Source of the DNA: Cricetibacter osteomyelitidis
GTDB lineage: Bacteria; Pseudomonadota; Gammaproteobacteria; Enterobacterales; Pasteurellaceae
Assembly (NCBI RefSeq): GCF_004340985.1
Contig: NZ_SLYB01000007.1
Location: forward strand, 1 to 64,000
Direction: 5' to 3'
Length of the DNA: 64,000 nucleotides
How positions within the stretch are numbered: position 1 is the stretch's first letter; every line of letters begins with the position of its first letter. Positions 39,047-49,038 of this stretch are shown here, piece after piece. Under the pieces are notes generated by a model. That model worked only from the letters and a program-made list of their open reading frames with translations, was not told the DNA's origin and made no database searches. A program made the translations under genes and the position numbers.

Positions 39047-39679
39047 ATGAGCGATAAATATAGCGTACTCCCGCAAACCAAATGGACCGCAGACGCATTA
39101 TGGACGGTAGAACTAAAAGCATTATCTATGTTACTGTTTTCTTTAGTGATTATGGGTGTCGGTGATGGTTTATTAGTACTTTCCGAACTGGGTTCGGCAC
39201 CCGGAACGGTGCTTGCTCAAGGCATTGCATTGCAAGGTCATTTCAGCGTGGGTTGGGGATCATTGATCGTTAGTGTGGTCGTGATGTTGCTTTGGTTTCC
39301 GCTCAAGTTAAAGCCCGGTTTAGGTACGATTTTAAATGTTTTAGTAATTGCATTATTTCTCGGTTTGACCGTGGTCTTAATACCCAAGCCGATAGAATTG
39401 TTCAATCGCATTTTATTTGCCCTATTCGGTATCGGAATTTTGGGGATTGGCACCGCACTTTATCTCACCTGTCATATGGGAGCAGGACCGCGAGACGGAT
39501 TAATGGTGGGATTATGCCACCGCTTTAACTGGAAGATCGGCGTGGTGCGTACGTGTTTGGAAGTTACCATGTGTATTAGCGGATGGTTATTAGGCGGTAT
39601 TTTAGGCTTAGGCACTTTATTATTCGCTTTCTCTATCGGCTGGATTGTGCAACTTACTTTATCTTTTCTACGTAATTAG
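39047..39679 (+). CDS. YczE/YyaS family membrane protein
   Basis: This 210-residue protein has five or so membrane segments. The paired motifs [14 protein letters not shown] and [15 protein letters not shown] are the repeat signature of the YczE/YitT-like family (COG2364). The function is unknown, although relatives are sometimes described as transport-related. Its 3' end overlaps the convergent rnfH gene by 4 bp. Confidence 0.85.
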   Translation: MSDKYSVLPQTKWTADALWTVELKALSMLLFSLVIMGVGDGLLVLSELGSAPGTVLAQGIALQGHFSVGWGSLIVSVVVMLLWFPLKLKPGLGTILNVLVIALFLGLTVVLIPKPIELFNRILFALFGIGILGIGTALYLTCHMGAGPRDGLMVGLCHRFNWKIGVVRTCLEVTMCISGWLLGGILGLGTLLFAFSIGWIVQLTLSFLRN

Positions 39680-39978
39680 TGCTTATCCGCTTTTGCCGCC
39701 GCTTGTGCTGCCGCACGTTTACGCCGGATTTCTTTCGGATCCGCCAACAGCGGACGATAAATTTCAATACGATCACCGTCATTTAAAGTGTCCGTTAATT
39801 TTACCGGACGACTGAAAATGCCCACTTTATTTTCCGCCAGATTAATTTCCTGAAACTGCTGCAAAATTCCTGATTGCACAATTGCCGCTTGCACGGTTGT
39901 ACCTTCATCTAAAGTGAATCGTTTTAAATAATGACGTTCAGGGTAGGCATAGACAATTTCGATACTGATTTGGGACAT
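39676..39978 (-). CDS. rnfH: RnfH family (UPF0125) protein
   Basis: This 100-residue ubiquitin-like beta-grasp protein shows the family pattern [29 protein letters not shown] and DRIEIYRPL, then a basic tail [12 protein letters not shown]. In some species the gene lies near rnf genes or ratA-smpB; its exact role is unsettled. Here it stands alone on the minus strand between two membrane protein genes. Confidence 0.93.
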   Translation of the reverse strand: MSQISIEIVYAYPERHYLKRFTLDEGTTVQAAIVQSGILQQFQEINLAENKVGIFSRPVKLTDTLNDGDRIEIYRPLLADPKEIRRKRAAAQAAAKADKH

Positions 39979-40049
39979 AATAAACCTTATTCATTCAAGC
40001 ATTTTTTGCTATTATAGCGAAAAAGTGCGGTGTAAATGAGGAAAATTTT

Positions 40050-40475
40050 ATGTTTCAATCATCTTGGGTATTGTTTGCATTAGGTTCGGCATTTTTTGCC
40101 GGACTCACAGCCATTTTAGGCAAATTGGGCGTGGAAGGAATTAACAGCAATTTAGCCACCTTTATTCGCACTATCGTGGTGCTGGTGATGGCCGGAGGCA
40201 TTATTACCGCCCGCAATGAATGGTATTTGCCCCAACATATTGCCGCCAAACCGTTGGCTTTTCTGATTTTATCCGGCGTGGCAACGGGGCTTTCTTGGCT
40301 GCTTTATTATCGTGCATTGCAGCTTGCCCCCGCTTCTTGGGTCGCCCCAATCGACAAACTCAGCGTAGTGATTGCCATTGTATTGGGAATTGTCATATTA
40401 GGCGAACCTATCAGCTGGAAATTAATGCTCGGCTCGAGTCTGATTGTTGCCGGTGTATTGGTACTGGCTTTTTAA
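40050..40475 (+). CDS. Half-size EamA/DMT family transporter
   Basis: This 141-residue protein holds one EamA domain with about five membrane segments (FALGSAFFAGLTAILGKLG, then SGVATGLSWLLYYRALQLAP). It would need to pair as a dimer, like small drug or metabolite transporters. The substrate is unknown. It is preceded by a USS core and a GAGGA ribosome site, and followed after 58 bp by pth. Confidence 0.85.
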   Translation: MFQSSWVLFALGSAFFAGLTAILGKLGVEGINSNLATFIRTIVVLVMAGGIITARNEWYLPQHIAAKPLAFLILSGVATGLSWLLYYRALQLAPASWVAPIDKLSVVIAIVLGIVILGEPISWKLMLGSSLIVAGVLVLAF

Positions 40476-40533
40476 TTGAGAATTAAACGGTTTTCCGCTA
40501 CAATATCGCACCTTTTTATTGAGAGAATGTGTC

Positions 40534-41118
40534 ATGTCACAAATTAAATTAATTGTCGGGCTGGGTAATCCCGGCGATAAATATGCGGACACCCGCCATA
40601 ATGCGGGGGAGTGGTTGATTGAACGATTAGCCCGCAAGTTTAATTTCAGTTTGGCCGCAGAAAACAAATTTTTCGGCAAAACTGCCCGCACTTTAATTAA
40701 CGGACAGGAAGTGCGCTTCTTAGTGCCGACCACGTTTATGAATTTAAGCGGTAAAGCGGTAGGGACGCTAGCTGCATTTTACCGTATTAAACCGGAAGAA
40801 ATTTTAATCGCTCACGATGAATTGGATTTACCGCCCGGTGTGGCGAAACTCAAACAAGGCGGCGGACACGGCGGACATAACGGTTTGAAAGACAGCATTG
40901 CTCAATTAGGCAATAATAAAAACTTCTACCGTTTGCGTATCGGTATCGGTCATCCGGGGGATAAAAATCTGGTGTCGTCTTATGTGCTGGGAAAGCCCTC
41001 GCCAATAGATTGGACATTGATCGATAAAGCCCTTGATGAAGCGGTGATCGGCGTGGAAACTATTTTTAAAGACGATATCACCAAAGCAATGAATCGTTTA
41101 AATGCGTTTAAAGCATAG
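40534..41118 (+). CDS. pth: Peptidyl-tRNA hydrolase
   Basis: Pth releases tRNA from peptidyl-tRNAs that fall off the ribosome. The 194-residue protein has [20 protein letters not shown] (conserved Asn and catalytic His), the [12 protein letters not shown] segment, [10 protein letters not shown] and [12 protein letters not shown] use the ATG at 40534, 7 bases after GAGAGA; a TTG 15 bases upstream is in frame but less likely. The pth-ychF order is conserved in gamma-proteobacteria. Confidence 0.97.
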   Translation: MSQIKLIVGLGNPGDKYADTRHNAGEWLIERLARKFNFSLAAENKFFGKTARTLINGQEVRFLVPTTFMNLSGKAVGTLAAFYRIKPEEILIAHDELDLPPGVAKLKQGGGHGGHNGLKDSIAQLGNNKNFYRLRIGIGHPGDKNLVSSYVLGKPSPIDWTLIDKALDEAVIGVETIFKDDITKAMNRLNAFKA

Positions 41119-41208
41119 TTACTATAGGGAGCATTTGCTGCCCACTGATAAAATTATTGATAACTCAAAATGACGGGGGAAACCCGTAAAATATAAAGGA
41201 AAACAATT

Positions 41209-42300
41209 ATGGGATTTAAATGCGGTATTGTGGGTTTACCGAATGTGGGCAAATCAACATTATTTAATGCGTTAACCAAAGCCGGTATTGAAGCGGCGAA
41301 CTATCCGTTCTGTACCATTGAACCAAATACCGGTGTTGTACCAATGCCCGATCCGCGTTTGGAGGCTTTGGCGGAAATCGTTAAACCGGAACGCGTATTG
41401 CCGACTACTATGGAATTTGTGGATATTGCAGGCTTAGTTGCGGGTGCAAGCAAAGGCGAAGGTTTAGGTAATAAATTCTTGGCAAATATCCGTGAAACCG
41501 ACGCTATCGGCCATGTTGTACGTTGTTTTGAAAATGACGATATCGTACACGTTGCAGGAAAAATTGATCCTGCAGAGGATATTGACACCATCAACACTGA
41601 ATTAGCCCTGGCGGATTTGGACAGCTGTGAAAAAGCCATCCAACGTTTAACCAAACGAGCCAAAGGCGGCGATAAAGATGCCAAATTTGAATTGTCCGTT
41701 ATGGAAAAAATCCTGCCTGTGCTGGAAAATGCCGGTATGATCCGTTCTGTGGGGTTGGATAAAGACGAATTACAGGCTATCAAAGGTTATAATTTCTTAA
41801 CTCTAAAACCGACTATGTATATTGCCAACGTGAACGAAGACGGTTTTGAAAATAATCCGTATCTCGACCGCGTGCGTGAAATTGCCGAAAAAGAAGGTGC
41901 GGTGGTTGTGCCGGTGTGTGCGGCCATTGAATCTGAAATTGCCGAGCTTGATGACGATGAGAAAGTGGAATTCTTGCAAGATTTAGGCATTGAAGAGCCG
42001 GGTTTAAACCGTGTCATCCGTGCCGGTTATGCCTTGTTAAACTTACAGACTTATTTCACCGCAGGCGTAAAAGAAGTGCGAGCTTGGACGGTTTCTGTGG
42101 GAGCAACTGCACCGAAAGCCGCAGCCGTAATCCATACGGATTTTGAAAAAGGCTTTATTCGTGCGGAAGTGATTGCTTACGATGATTTCATTCGGTTCAA
42201 AGGCGAAAACGGCGCTAAAGAAGCAGGAAAATGGCGTTTGGAAGGGAAAGAATATATCGTACAAGACGGCGATGTGATGCATTTCCGTTTTAATGTGTAA
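41209..42300 (+). CDS. ychF: Redox-responsive ATPase YchF (Obg family)
   Basis: YchF is a translation-associated P-loop protein that prefers ATP over GTP. The 363-residue protein has [33 protein letters not shown], and the NVNE variant of the NKxD motif (YIANVNEDG) that explains ATP preference. The C-terminal TGS domain includes [17 protein letters not shown] 90-bp gap after pth contains a small 5-bp GC hairpin (41173-41187) before the ribosome site. Confidence 0.97.
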   Translation: MGFKCGIVGLPNVGKSTLFNALTKAGIEAANYPFCTIEPNTGVVPMPDPRLEALAEIVKPERVLPTTMEFVDIAGLVAGASKGEGLGNKFLANIRETDAIGHVVRCFENDDIVHVAGKIDPAEDIDTINTELALADLDSCEKAIQRLTKRAKGGDKDAKFELSVMEKILPVLENAGMIRSVGLDKDELQAIKGYNFLTLKPTMYIANVNEDGFENNPYLDRVREIAEKEGAVVVPVCAAIESEIAELDDDEKVEFLQDLGIEEPGLNRVIRAGYALLNLQTYFTAGVKEVRAWTVSVGATAPKAAAVIHTDFEKGFIRAEVIAYDDFIRFKGENGAKEAGKWRLEGKEYIVQDGDVMHFRFNV

Positions 42301-42327
42301 ATTAATAACTTATTGAAAATAATGATA

Positions 42328-42364
42328 AATGCTGTGCCAACGTGATATTGGTTCAGCATTTTTT
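42328..42364 (+). terminator. Terminator after ychF
   Basis: AAATGCTG at 42328-42335 pairs with CAGCATTT near 42354-42361, with an inner CCAA/TTGG pair, followed by TTT. It isolates ychF from the qseBC leader downstream. Confidence 0.65.
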
Positions 42365-42387
42365 ATATCTAAAAAAATTTTATCAGC

Positions 42388-42403
42388 CTTAATCTTTTCT
42401 TAA
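42388..42403 (+). promoter_or_regulatory. Direct-repeat QseB/PmrA-type box upstream of qseBC
   Basis: CTTAA-TCTTTT-CTTAA is an exact CTTAA-N6-CTTAA direct repeat, the form reported for QseB control of its own operon in Aggregatibacter and close to the PmrA box. It lies about 220 bp before the qseB ATG, which implies a long transcribed leader. Confidence 0.6.
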
Positions 42404-42462
42404 TATTTCCCTGTTTTACTACGGACACTTGAAAGTGAGTATCTATTAAATATTAAGCACAA

Positions 42463-42571
42463 GCGGATAACGCACTAAATACTTCGCAAGGTATGGCATG
42501 TCGTGCTGATGCACGCGCTCAATGCCGATAATGATTTAATTATGATTCCGCGGCAGAAATGCCGTTTTTTT
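42463..42571 (+). promoter_or_regulatory. Structured leader RNA with intrinsic terminator before qseB
   Basis: This stretch can fold as a GGCA/TGCC helix (42495-42498 with 42523-42526) around a CGTGC/GCACG hairpin (42502-42506 with 42511-42515). It ends in an intrinsic terminator: CGGCA-GAAA-TGCCG (42551-42564) plus seven Ts. TGCCG at 42523-42527 can instead pair with CGGCA at 42551-42555, which would break the terminator. This arrangement looks like an attenuator or riboswitch, or an independent small RNA. I do not recognise the RNA family. The rest of the 325-bp gap (42301-42625) holds the ychF terminator, the QseB box and the ribosome site. Confidence 0.55.
42551..42571 (+). terminator. 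Intrinsic terminator 55 bp upstream of qseB
   Basis: A 5-bp GC-rich stem (CGGCA with TGCCG) closed by a GAAA tetraloop is followed by TTTTTTT. It points towards qseB, so it must be bypassed, or must end a separate RNA. Confidence 0.75.
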
Positions 42572-42625
42572 GTGTTAAAATTTCTACAAAAAATACCGCA
42601 CTTTTGGGCTATTAAGGGGGGAACA

Positions 42626-43294
42626 ATGCGAATTTTATTAATTGAAGATGATCCGCTGATTGGAAACGGTTTAAATATCGGATTAGATAAATCCGGTTTT
42701 TCGGTGGATTGGTTTACGGACGGCAAAACCGGTTTTGATGCCTTGAAATTTGCTCCTTATGATGCCGTAGTGTTAGATCTTACTTTGCCGAAAATGGACG
42801 GTTTAGATATTCTGCAGCGTTGGCGGAAGGACAATCAAAATGTGCCTGTCTTAATTTTAACTGCTCGTGATACTTTAGATGAACGGGTTAAAGGCTTACA
42901 AAGCGGTGCCGACGATTATTTATGCAAACCTTTTGCGTTAGCCGAAGTGGTGGCTCGCTTGCAAGCCTTGATCCGCCGCAGTCACGGACATACCAATCCT
43001 ATTATTGAACATAGCAATGTGACATTTGATCCGACGCAACATCGCGTGTTACTGAATGATGAAGAAGTCATGCTCACTGCTCGCGAATATAATTTATTAG
43101 AACTCTTTATGATGAATAAAGAACGGGTACTATCTCGATCATCCATTGAAGAAAAACTCTATAATTGGGATGACGAAGTGAGTAGTAACGCCCTTGAAGT
43201 ACATATTCACAGCTTGCGTAAAAAATTGGGTAAAACCTTTATCCGCACTGTGCACGGTATCGGTTATACCTTAGGAACCAATGATGAAAACTAG
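42626..43294 (+). CDS. qseB: Response regulator QseB (OmpR family)
   Basis: This 222-residue regulator has an N-terminal receiver domain with phospho-acceptor Asp51 ([12 protein letters not shown]), the conserved ILTARD segment and Lys101, and a C-terminal winged helix ending in [23 protein letters not shown]. The PmrA/QseB branch fits best; H. influenzae FirR is a homologue. I chose the ATG at 42626, preceded by AAGGGGGG, rather than longer in-frame starts in the leader. The gene overlaps qseC by 14 bp. Confidence 0.92.
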   Translation: MRILLIEDDPLIGNGLNIGLDKSGFSVDWFTDGKTGFDALKFAPYDAVVLDLTLPKMDGLDILQRWRKDNQNVPVLILTARDTLDERVKGLQSGADDYLCKPFALAEVVARLQALIRRSHGHTNPIIEHSNVTFDPTQHRVLLNDEEVMLTAREYNLLELFMMNKERVLSRSSIEEKLYNWDDEVSSNALEVHIHSLRKKLGKTFIRTVHGIGYTLGTNDEN

Positions 43295-44660
43295 AAGCTT
43301 ACGTGTTCGTTTGATTTTGTTTTTATCTGTTGCCGCACTTTGCTTGTGGGGCATTGCCACTGCGATTGCTTGGCGGCAGGCGGCTAAAGAAATTAATGAA
43401 TTGTTTGATACACAACAAATTTTATTTGCCGAACGGCTCACATCATCGGATATGAATACACTTTTGTTGAAACGTAATCAACGGGGTGGGTTCCGTCCCT
43501 TTCATCGCGGTGCACCGGGGCGACCTAAATTAGAATTAGATGATGATGCCCTTGCTTTTGCGGTGTTTACCCGAAATGGCGAAATTTTAGTCAGTGACGG
43601 ACGTAATGGCGAGAATTTCTTTTATAAACCCGTACGCGGTTTTTCTGTGACAGAAATTTATGGTGATGATGATAAATGGCGAATTTTTTGGCTTCCGACA
43701 CCAGATCATCAGTTAATGGTGGCTGTTGGACAAGAATTGGATTATCGTAAAGATTTGGTAGAAAAAATGGTACTAAGCCAAATGTGGATTTGGTTGCTCG
43801 GTTTACCATTTTTATTTGGTGTAATCTATTTTGTGGTGACGAAAGAAATGAAAAGTTTTAGACGTGTGACAAAAGATTTGGAAAGTCGTTCACCGGATGC
43901 CCATCATTTGCTGAGTACGGAAAATCTGCCGACGGAAGCATTGCCGTTGGTAAATAATTTAAACGAATTTTTCAGTCGTACATCAAATACCTTGCTGCGG
44001 GAACGGCGTTTTACATCAGATGCCGCACATGAGTTACGCAGCCCGTTAGCCGCTTTACGGATCCAAACGGAACTGGCTCAAATGGCTGGCGACGATACCA
44101 AAATGCGAAATGAAGCGTTAAATCATTTAACCCAAGGCATTGATAGGGCGACACAATTGGTGGAACAGCTATTAACTCTTTCTCGGCTTGATGCTTTAAA
44201 TGAATTGGATAATTTAGAACATATTCATTGGGATAAGATTATCGAATCCTTAATCGGCGAACGTTATTTCATCGCACAAAAACGCCATATTGAGTTGGTT
44301 TTTGAGAATAACGGTATATCAACGTTACAACAAGGTCAGCCATTATTGATTTCGCTCATGTTGCGTAATTTAATTGATAATGCCATTAAATATTGCTCGG
44401 AGCATAGTACGATCAAAGTGATTTTAGATAATCATCAGGTTGTGGTGGAAGATAACGGCGGTGGTGTCAGTGATGATGATTTGGCAAAACTCGGTCAACG
44501 TTTCTATCGCCCTGCCGGTCAAAATGAAAAGGGCAGTGGTTTGGGATTATCTATTGTACATCGCATTGCTGAACTGCATCATTACAAAGTGCGGTTGGAA
44601 AATGTGAAAAATAATCAAGACGAACGTATAGGCTTAAGAGTGGCAATTAATTTGCGATAA
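43281..44660 (+). CDS. qseC: Sensor histidine kinase QseC
   Basis: This 459-residue membrane kinase has a first membrane segment at about 9-30, a periplasmic domain of about 140 residues, and a second segment at about 167-187. A HAMP-like linker, the phosphorylated His250 ([15 protein letters not shown]), and the N, G1 and G2 ATP boxes ([24 protein letters not shown]) follow. The periplasmic end carries DYRKD at 154-158, similar to the acidic motif linked to iron sensing in Haemophilus and Aggregatibacter homologues. It overlaps qseB, so translation is coupled. Confidence 0.92.
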   Translation: MMKTRSLRVRLILFLSVAALCLWGIATAIAWRQAAKEINELFDTQQILFAERLTSSDMNTLLLKRNQRGGFRPFHRGAPGRPKLELDDDALAFAVFTRNGEILVSDGRNGENFFYKPVRGFSVTEIYGDDDKWRIFWLPTPDHQLMVAVGQELDYRKDLVEKMVLSQMWIWLLGLPFLFGVIYFVVTKEMKSFRRVTKDLESRSPDAHHLLSTENLPTEALPLVNNLNEFFSRTSNTLLRERRFTSDAAHELRSPLAALRIQTELAQMAGDDTKMRNEALNHLTQGIDRATQLVEQLLTLSRLDALNELDNLEHIHWDKIIESLIGERYFIAQKRHIELVFENNGISTLQQGQPLLISLMLRNLIDNAIKYCSEHSTIKVILDNHQVVVEDNGGGVSDDDLAKLGQRFYRPAGQNEKGSGLGLSIVHRIAELHHYKVRLENVKNNQDERIGLRVAINLR

Positions 44661-44662
44661 AA

Positions 44663-44686
44663 AATACCCGCTATTGAGCGGGTATT
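44663..44686. terminator. Bidirectional terminator between qseC and ftsH
   Basis: A 10-bp perfect stem (AATACCCGCT with AGCGGGTATT) with a 4-base loop separates two convergent genes. Confidence 0.75.
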
Positions 44687-44702
44687 AATAACTATTTTCA
44701 GT

Positions 44703-46559
44703 TTAATCAGCTTGTGCTTGAGTTTGATGCGAACTGTCGTTCCATCCCATTGGTGGTGTCACCGGTTCGCGGTTCATCAATTGTTTGATTTGCTCTTCTT
44801 CAATGGTTTCATATTTCACTAACGCATCTTTCATTGCATGTAAAATATCCATATTATCCACCAAAATCTGACGGGCACGTTCATAATTTCGGTTTACAAT
44901 CGACCGCACTTCTTCATCAATAACATGTGCGGTTTCATCGGACATATGCTTTGCTTTCGCCATTGAGCGGCCTAAGAACACTTCGCCGTCATCTTCCGTA
45001 TAGAGAATCGGACCGAGTTTGTCGGAGAAACCCCATTGTGTCACCATATTACGAGCAATATTGGTGGCCACTTTAATATCGTTAGAGGCACCGGTAGATA
45101 TATTTTCTTCACCGTAAATCAAGTCTTCCGCCAAACGACCTGCATATAAAGTAGAAAGTTTACTTTCTAATTGTTTTTGACTTACACTCACCTGATCGCC
45201 TTCCGGTAAAAAGAAAGTCACACCTAAGGCACGACCACGCGGAATAATTGTTACTTTATGTACTGGGTCGTGTTCAGGCACCAAATAACCCACAATAGCA
45301 TGACCGGCTTCATGATAAGCGGTGGATTCTTTTTGTTTTTCCGTCATAATCATTGTGCGACGTTCCGGCCCCATATTGATTTTGTCTTTCGCTTTTTCAA
45401 AATCCAACATGGTGACGATACGTTGATTATTACGAGCTGCAAATAATGCCGCTTCATTCACTAAGTTCGCCAAATCCGCACCGGAGTAGCCCGGTGTTCC
45501 GCGTGCTAATACCATTGCATCCACTTCGGGGGCGATAGGTACTTTTCGCATATGCACTTTTAAGATATGTTCACGACCACGTACATCCGGAAGACCAACC
45601 ACCACTTGTCGGTCAAAACGACCCGGGCGGGTTAATGCCGGGTCTAATACGTCCGGACGGTTGGTTGCAGCAATAACGATGACACCTTCATTGCCTTCAA
45701 AACCGTCCATTTCTACCAACATTTGGTTTAAGGTTTGTTCGCGTTCATCGTGACCGCCGCCTAAACCCGCACCACGTTGACGACCCACCGCATCAATTTC
45801 ATCAATAAAGATTAAGCAAGGTGCGGCTTTTTTCGCTTGTTCAAACATATCACGTACACGGGAAGCTCCCACACCTACGAACATTTCCACAAAGTCCGAA
45901 CCGGAAATCGTGAAAAACGGCACTTTAGCTTCACCGGCAATGGCTTTTGCCAATAAGGTTTTACCGGTTCCCGGCGGGCCGACCATTAAAATGCCTTTTG
46001 GAATTTTACCGCCTAATTTTTGGAATTTGCTCGGATCACGTAAGAAATCTACGATCTCGCCCACTTCCTCTTTTGCTTCATCCGCACCGGCAACATCCGC
46101 AAAAGTAGTTTTGATCTGTTCTTGGGTCATTAAACGGGCACGGCTTTTACCGAATCCCATGGCACCACGGCCACCGCCGCCGTTCATTTGACGCATAAAG
46201 AATAACCACACGCCCACCAAGAACAGCATTGGGAACCAAGAAATCAAGATTTGAGATAATAATCCGCGTCTTTCCGGTGGTGTACCTTCAACTTTAACTT
46301 TTTTATTTAACAAATCATTTAAAATCTGATTGTCGTTTAACGGTAAAACCGTGTTGTATTTTGTGCCGTCCGTTTTGGTTACGGCAATTTCATTACCGTC
46401 AAAACGAGCTTGACTCACTTGATTATTACCCACATCGGTAACAAAGGTTGTATAGTCCATAGCGTTAGCACTGGACGGCGAATTGAATCCTTGATAAGCC
46501 GTCATCATAACGATAGCGACCACAGTCCACAGGATTAAATTTTTTACAATGTCATTCAA
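44703..46559 (-). CDS. ftsH: ATP-dependent zinc metalloprotease FtsH
   Basis: FtsH is the membrane-bound AAA protease for quality control and for LpxC and sigma-32 turnover. The 618-residue protein has two N-terminal membrane segments flanking a periplasmic domain, the Walker A GPPGTGKT, the pore loop [10 protein letters not shown], the second region of homology and the zinc site HEAGH. The start appears to be TTG at 46559: it has a GAGG ribosome site 7 bases upstream and there is no in-frame ATG near it. It lies 73 bp after rlmE, the usual rlmE-ftsH order. Confidence 0.96.
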   Translation of the reverse strand: MNDIVKNLILWTVVAIVMMTAYQGFNSPSSANAMDYTTFVTDVGNNQVSQARFDGNEIAVTKTDGTKYNTVLPLNDNQILNDLLNKKVKVEGTPPERRGLLSQILISWFPMLFLVGVWLFFMRQMNGGGGRGAMGFGKSRARLMTQEQIKTTFADVAGADEAKEEVGEIVDFLRDPSKFQKLGGKIPKGILMVGPPGTGKTLLAKAIAGEAKVPFFTISGSDFVEMFVGVGASRVRDMFEQAKKAAPCLIFIDEIDAVGRQRGAGLGGGHDEREQTLNQMLVEMDGFEGNEGVIVIAATNRPDVLDPALTRPGRFDRQVVVGLPDVRGREHILKVHMRKVPIAPEVDAMVLARGTPGYSGADLANLVNEAALFAARNNQRIVTMLDFEKAKDKINMGPERRTMIMTEKQKESTAYHEAGHAIVGYLVPEHDPVHKVTIIPRGRALGVTFFLPEGDQVSVSQKQLESKLSTLYAGRLAEDLIYGEENISTGASNDIKVATNIARNMVTQWGFSDKLGPILYTEDDGEVFLGRSMAKAKHMSDETAHVIDEEVRSIVNRNYERARQILVDNMDILHAMKDALVKYETIEEEQIKQLMNREPVTPPMGWNDSSHQTQAQAD

Positions 46560-46632
46560 GGTCTTACCTCATAAAAAATTAATAAAAATTACGAATGGCT
46601 ATTTAATCATAAACCGCAAATAAGATCTATGG

Positions 46633-47262
46633 TTATAATTTATAGCCTGTTGCAACAATATATACTTCGCGGGAACGACCGCGAGAAGCTTCCGGTTTGC
46701 GTACTTTCACTACGTTAAACAGCGAGCGGATTTCACGCAAATACTCGTCAAATCCTTCCCCTTGGAAAACTTTCACTACAAAACCGCCTTTTTTAGCAAG
46801 CACTTGTTTGCACATATCCAACGCCAATTCCACTAAATACATAGCACGCGGAATATCCACCGACGGCATACCGCTGAAATTTGGCGCCATATCAGACATG
46901 ACAACGTCCACTTTTTCTTCGCCGACACGTTCAAGCAACGTATTGAGCACATTCTCATCACGGAAATCCCCTTGCAGGAAATCCACACCTACAATAGGAT
47001 CCATTTCTAAAATATCGCAAGCAATCACGCGGCCTTTTACACCGATTTGGCTTACTGCATATTGTGACCATCCCCCCGGTGCTGCACCGAGATCTACCAC
47101 GGTCATCCCCGGTTTAAACAAACGGTCGGTTTGTTGAATTTCATCCAGTTTGAAATAAGCACGAGAACGCAATTTTTGCTTATGTGCTTTTTGTACAAAC
47201 GGATCTTTAAAATGTTCATTTAGCCAGCGACTGGAACTCGCCGAACGTTTTTTACTGCCCAT
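46633..47262 (-). CDS. rlmE: 23S rRNA 2'-O-ribose U2552 methyltransferase
   Basis: RlmE (FtsJ/RrmJ) methylates U2552 in the A loop of 23S rRNA late in 50S assembly. The 209-residue protein has the basic N-terminus, the catalytic Lys in [11 protein letters not shown], the AdoMet site [14 protein letters not shown], the catalytic Asp in [11 protein letters not shown], Lys in [10 protein letters not shown] and the terminal Glu in [10 protein letters not shown]. It is first in rlmE-ftsH. Confidence 0.97.
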   Translation of the reverse strand: MGSKKRSASSSRWLNEHFKDPFVQKAHKQKLRSRAYFKLDEIQQTDRLFKPGMTVVDLGAAPGGWSQYAVSQIGVKGRVIACDILEMDPIVGVDFLQGDFRDENVLNTLLERVGEEKVDVVMSDMAPNFSGMPSVDIPRAMYLVELALDMCKQVLAKKGGFVVKVFQGEGFDEYLREIRSLFNVVKVRKPEASRGRSREVYIVATGYKL

Positions 47263-47434
47263 AGATTGTTAATTGTTGGTTAAAACACACGAATGTCGAA
47301 AATATTAGGGCATTATACAGGGATTTCAAGCCCTATGGGAAAATAAGTCGACATAAAGTGCGGTAAAAATTAACAAAAATTTTAAAACTTTGCTAAAATA
47401 AATCACTATTTATCAGATTTTAAAGGAAGTTACT

Positions 47435-47884
47435 ATGCATTGTCCATTTTGCTTTGCCAATGATACAAAAGTGATCGACAGCCGTTTAGTATCGGACGGA
47501 TTTCAAGTTCGCCGCCGCCGCGAGTGCATTGTATGCCATGAACGCTTTACTACCTTTGAAACCGCTGAGCTTCTTCTGCCGAAAGTGATCAAAAGCAATG
47601 GTAACCGCGAACCCTTTGATGAAGCCAAACTACGTCGCGGTATTCAGCATGCCTTAGAAAAACGCCCGGTCAGTTCAGACGATGTGGAACGCTCAATCGC
47701 CCATATTATCCATCAACTGCGAGCTACCGGCGAACGGGAAGTGCCGAGCAAATTAGTGGGTACATTAGTGATGGACGAACTGAAAAAATTAGACAAAGTC
47801 GCCTATATCCGCTTTGCTTCCGTTTATCTCAGCTTTGATGATATTGCCCAGTTTGGAAAGGAAATCGAAAAAATTAAGGACTAA
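47435..47884 (+). CDS. nrdR: Transcriptional repressor NrdR
   Basis: NrdR represses ribonucleotide reductase genes when dATP is high. The 149-residue length is typical. The N-terminal zinc ribbon has MHCPFC and CIVCHERF, followed by the ATP-cone domain ([20 protein letters not shown]). An AAGGA ribosome site precedes the ATG. It begins an nrdR-ribD-degS-yfbR run, all closely spaced. The 172-bp gap to divergent rlmE holds one USS copy. Confidence 0.97.
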   Translation: MHCPFCFANDTKVIDSRLVSDGFQVRRRRECIVCHERFTTFETAELLLPKVIKSNGNREPFDEAKLRRGIQHALEKRPVSSDDVERSIAHIIHQLRATGEREVPSKLVGTLVMDELKKLDKVAYIRFASVYLSFDDIAQFGKEIEKIKD

Positions 47885-47886
47885 CG

Positions 47887-49038
47887 ATGCCGACTCAATT
47901 TACTTCACAAGATAAACAATTTATGCAAATGGCATTGGATTTGGCAGTGCGGGGGCAGTTTACCACCACGCCGAATCCCAATGTAGGCTGTATATTGGTG
48001 AAAAATGGTGAGGTGATCGGGCAAGGGTATCATCACAAAGCCGGTGAACCGCATGCGGAAGTGATGGCGTTGCGGGATGCCGAACAGCGGGGAAATGATG
48101 TGCAGGGAGCGACCGCTTATGTGACTTTAGAACCCTGCTCCCATTTTGGGCGAACGCCGCCTTGCGCCTTGGGATTGATTAATGCCAAAGTAGGCAAAGT
48201 GATCGCTTCAATGACGGATCCTAATCCACAAGTGGCAGGTTGTGGCTTGAAAATGCTGTCCGAGGCGGGCATTGAAAGTGCGGTGGGATTATTGCAAGAA
48301 AAAGCGGAAGCCATCAACAAAGGCTTTCTGAAGCGAATGCGAACCGGATTGCCTTTTGTACGGCTGAAATTGGCAATGAGTTTAGATGGCCGCACTGCAA
48401 TGGCCAGCGGTGAAAGCAAATGGATTACCGGTACGGAAGCCCGAGCCGATGTGCAGGCGGAGCGGGCAAAAGCATCAGCGATTTTATCCACATCGGCTAC
48501 TGTGTTGGCAGATGATCCCGGTTTAAATATCCGCTGGCAGCAGTTGCCGGAAAAAGTGCGGTCGGTTTATCCGGAAAATTCAGTGCGGCAGCCCGTGCGG
48601 GTAATTTTAGACCGACAGCATAAAGTACCGTTTTCTGCACAAATATTCCAAATTCCATCGCCGGTATGGCTGGTTTCAAACAGTGCAAGAAATGAAAAAT
48701 TTACTAAAAATCTACCGCACTTAACGGAAATTCTTTTACCTGAAAACATGCAAAATCCCTTGTTAAGTTTAATGCGGGAATTAGGGCAACGGCAAATCGA
48801 TACCCTTTGGGTGGAAGCGGGAGCGACTTTTGCAGGTGCGTTAATTGAAGCGGATTTAATCGATGAACTGATTTTATATATTGCGCCGAAATTATTAGGC
48901 AGTGATGCCCGCGGATTATGTCACTTGCCTCATTTAACCCGCTTGGTCGATGCCCCACAATGGAAGTTGCATTCAATGACACAAATCGGACAAGATGTAA
49001 AATTGGTTTATAGTAGAGAATACAAGGAAACAGAATGA
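47887..49038 (+). CDS. ribD: Bifunctional riboflavin biosynthesis deaminase/reductase RibD
   Basis: RibD carries out the second and third steps of riboflavin synthesis. The N-terminal deaminase has PHAEVMAL and the zinc cysteines in LEPCSHFGRTPPC. The C-terminal reductase begins FVRLKLAMSLDGRTAMASGE and includes LWVEAGATFAGAL. The 383-residue length is normal. It is 2 bp after nrdR, and its stop overlaps the degS start (ATGA). The linkage to degS rather than ribE is of note. Confidence 0.96.
   Translation: MPTQFTSQDKQFMQMALDLAVRGQFTTTPNPNVGCILVKNGEVIGQGYHHKAGEPHAEVMALRDAEQRGNDVQGATAYVTLEPCSHFGRTPPCALGLINAKVGKVIASMTDPNPQVAGCGLKMLSEAGIESAVGLLQEKAEAINKGFLKRMRTGLPFVRLKLAMSLDGRTAMASGESKWITGTEARADVQAERAKASAILSTSATVLADDPGLNIRWQQLPEKVRSVYPENSVRQPVRVILDRQHKVPFSAQIFQIPSPVWLVSNSARNEKFTKNLPHLTEILLPENMQNPLLSLMRELGQRQIDTLWVEAGATFAGALIEADLIDELILYIAPKLLGSDARGLCHLPHLTRLVDAPQWKLHSMTQIGQDVKLVYSREYKETE

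Noticed and set aside
41301-41783. 160-residue minus-strand frame opposite ychF
   Set aside because: It is Ser/Pro-rich low-complexity sequence arising from codon bias of ychF on the other strand.
42503-42625. N-terminal extension of QseB
   Set aside because: The extra 41 residues have no homology to response regulators, cross the terminator and precede a much better ATG with a strong ribosome site.
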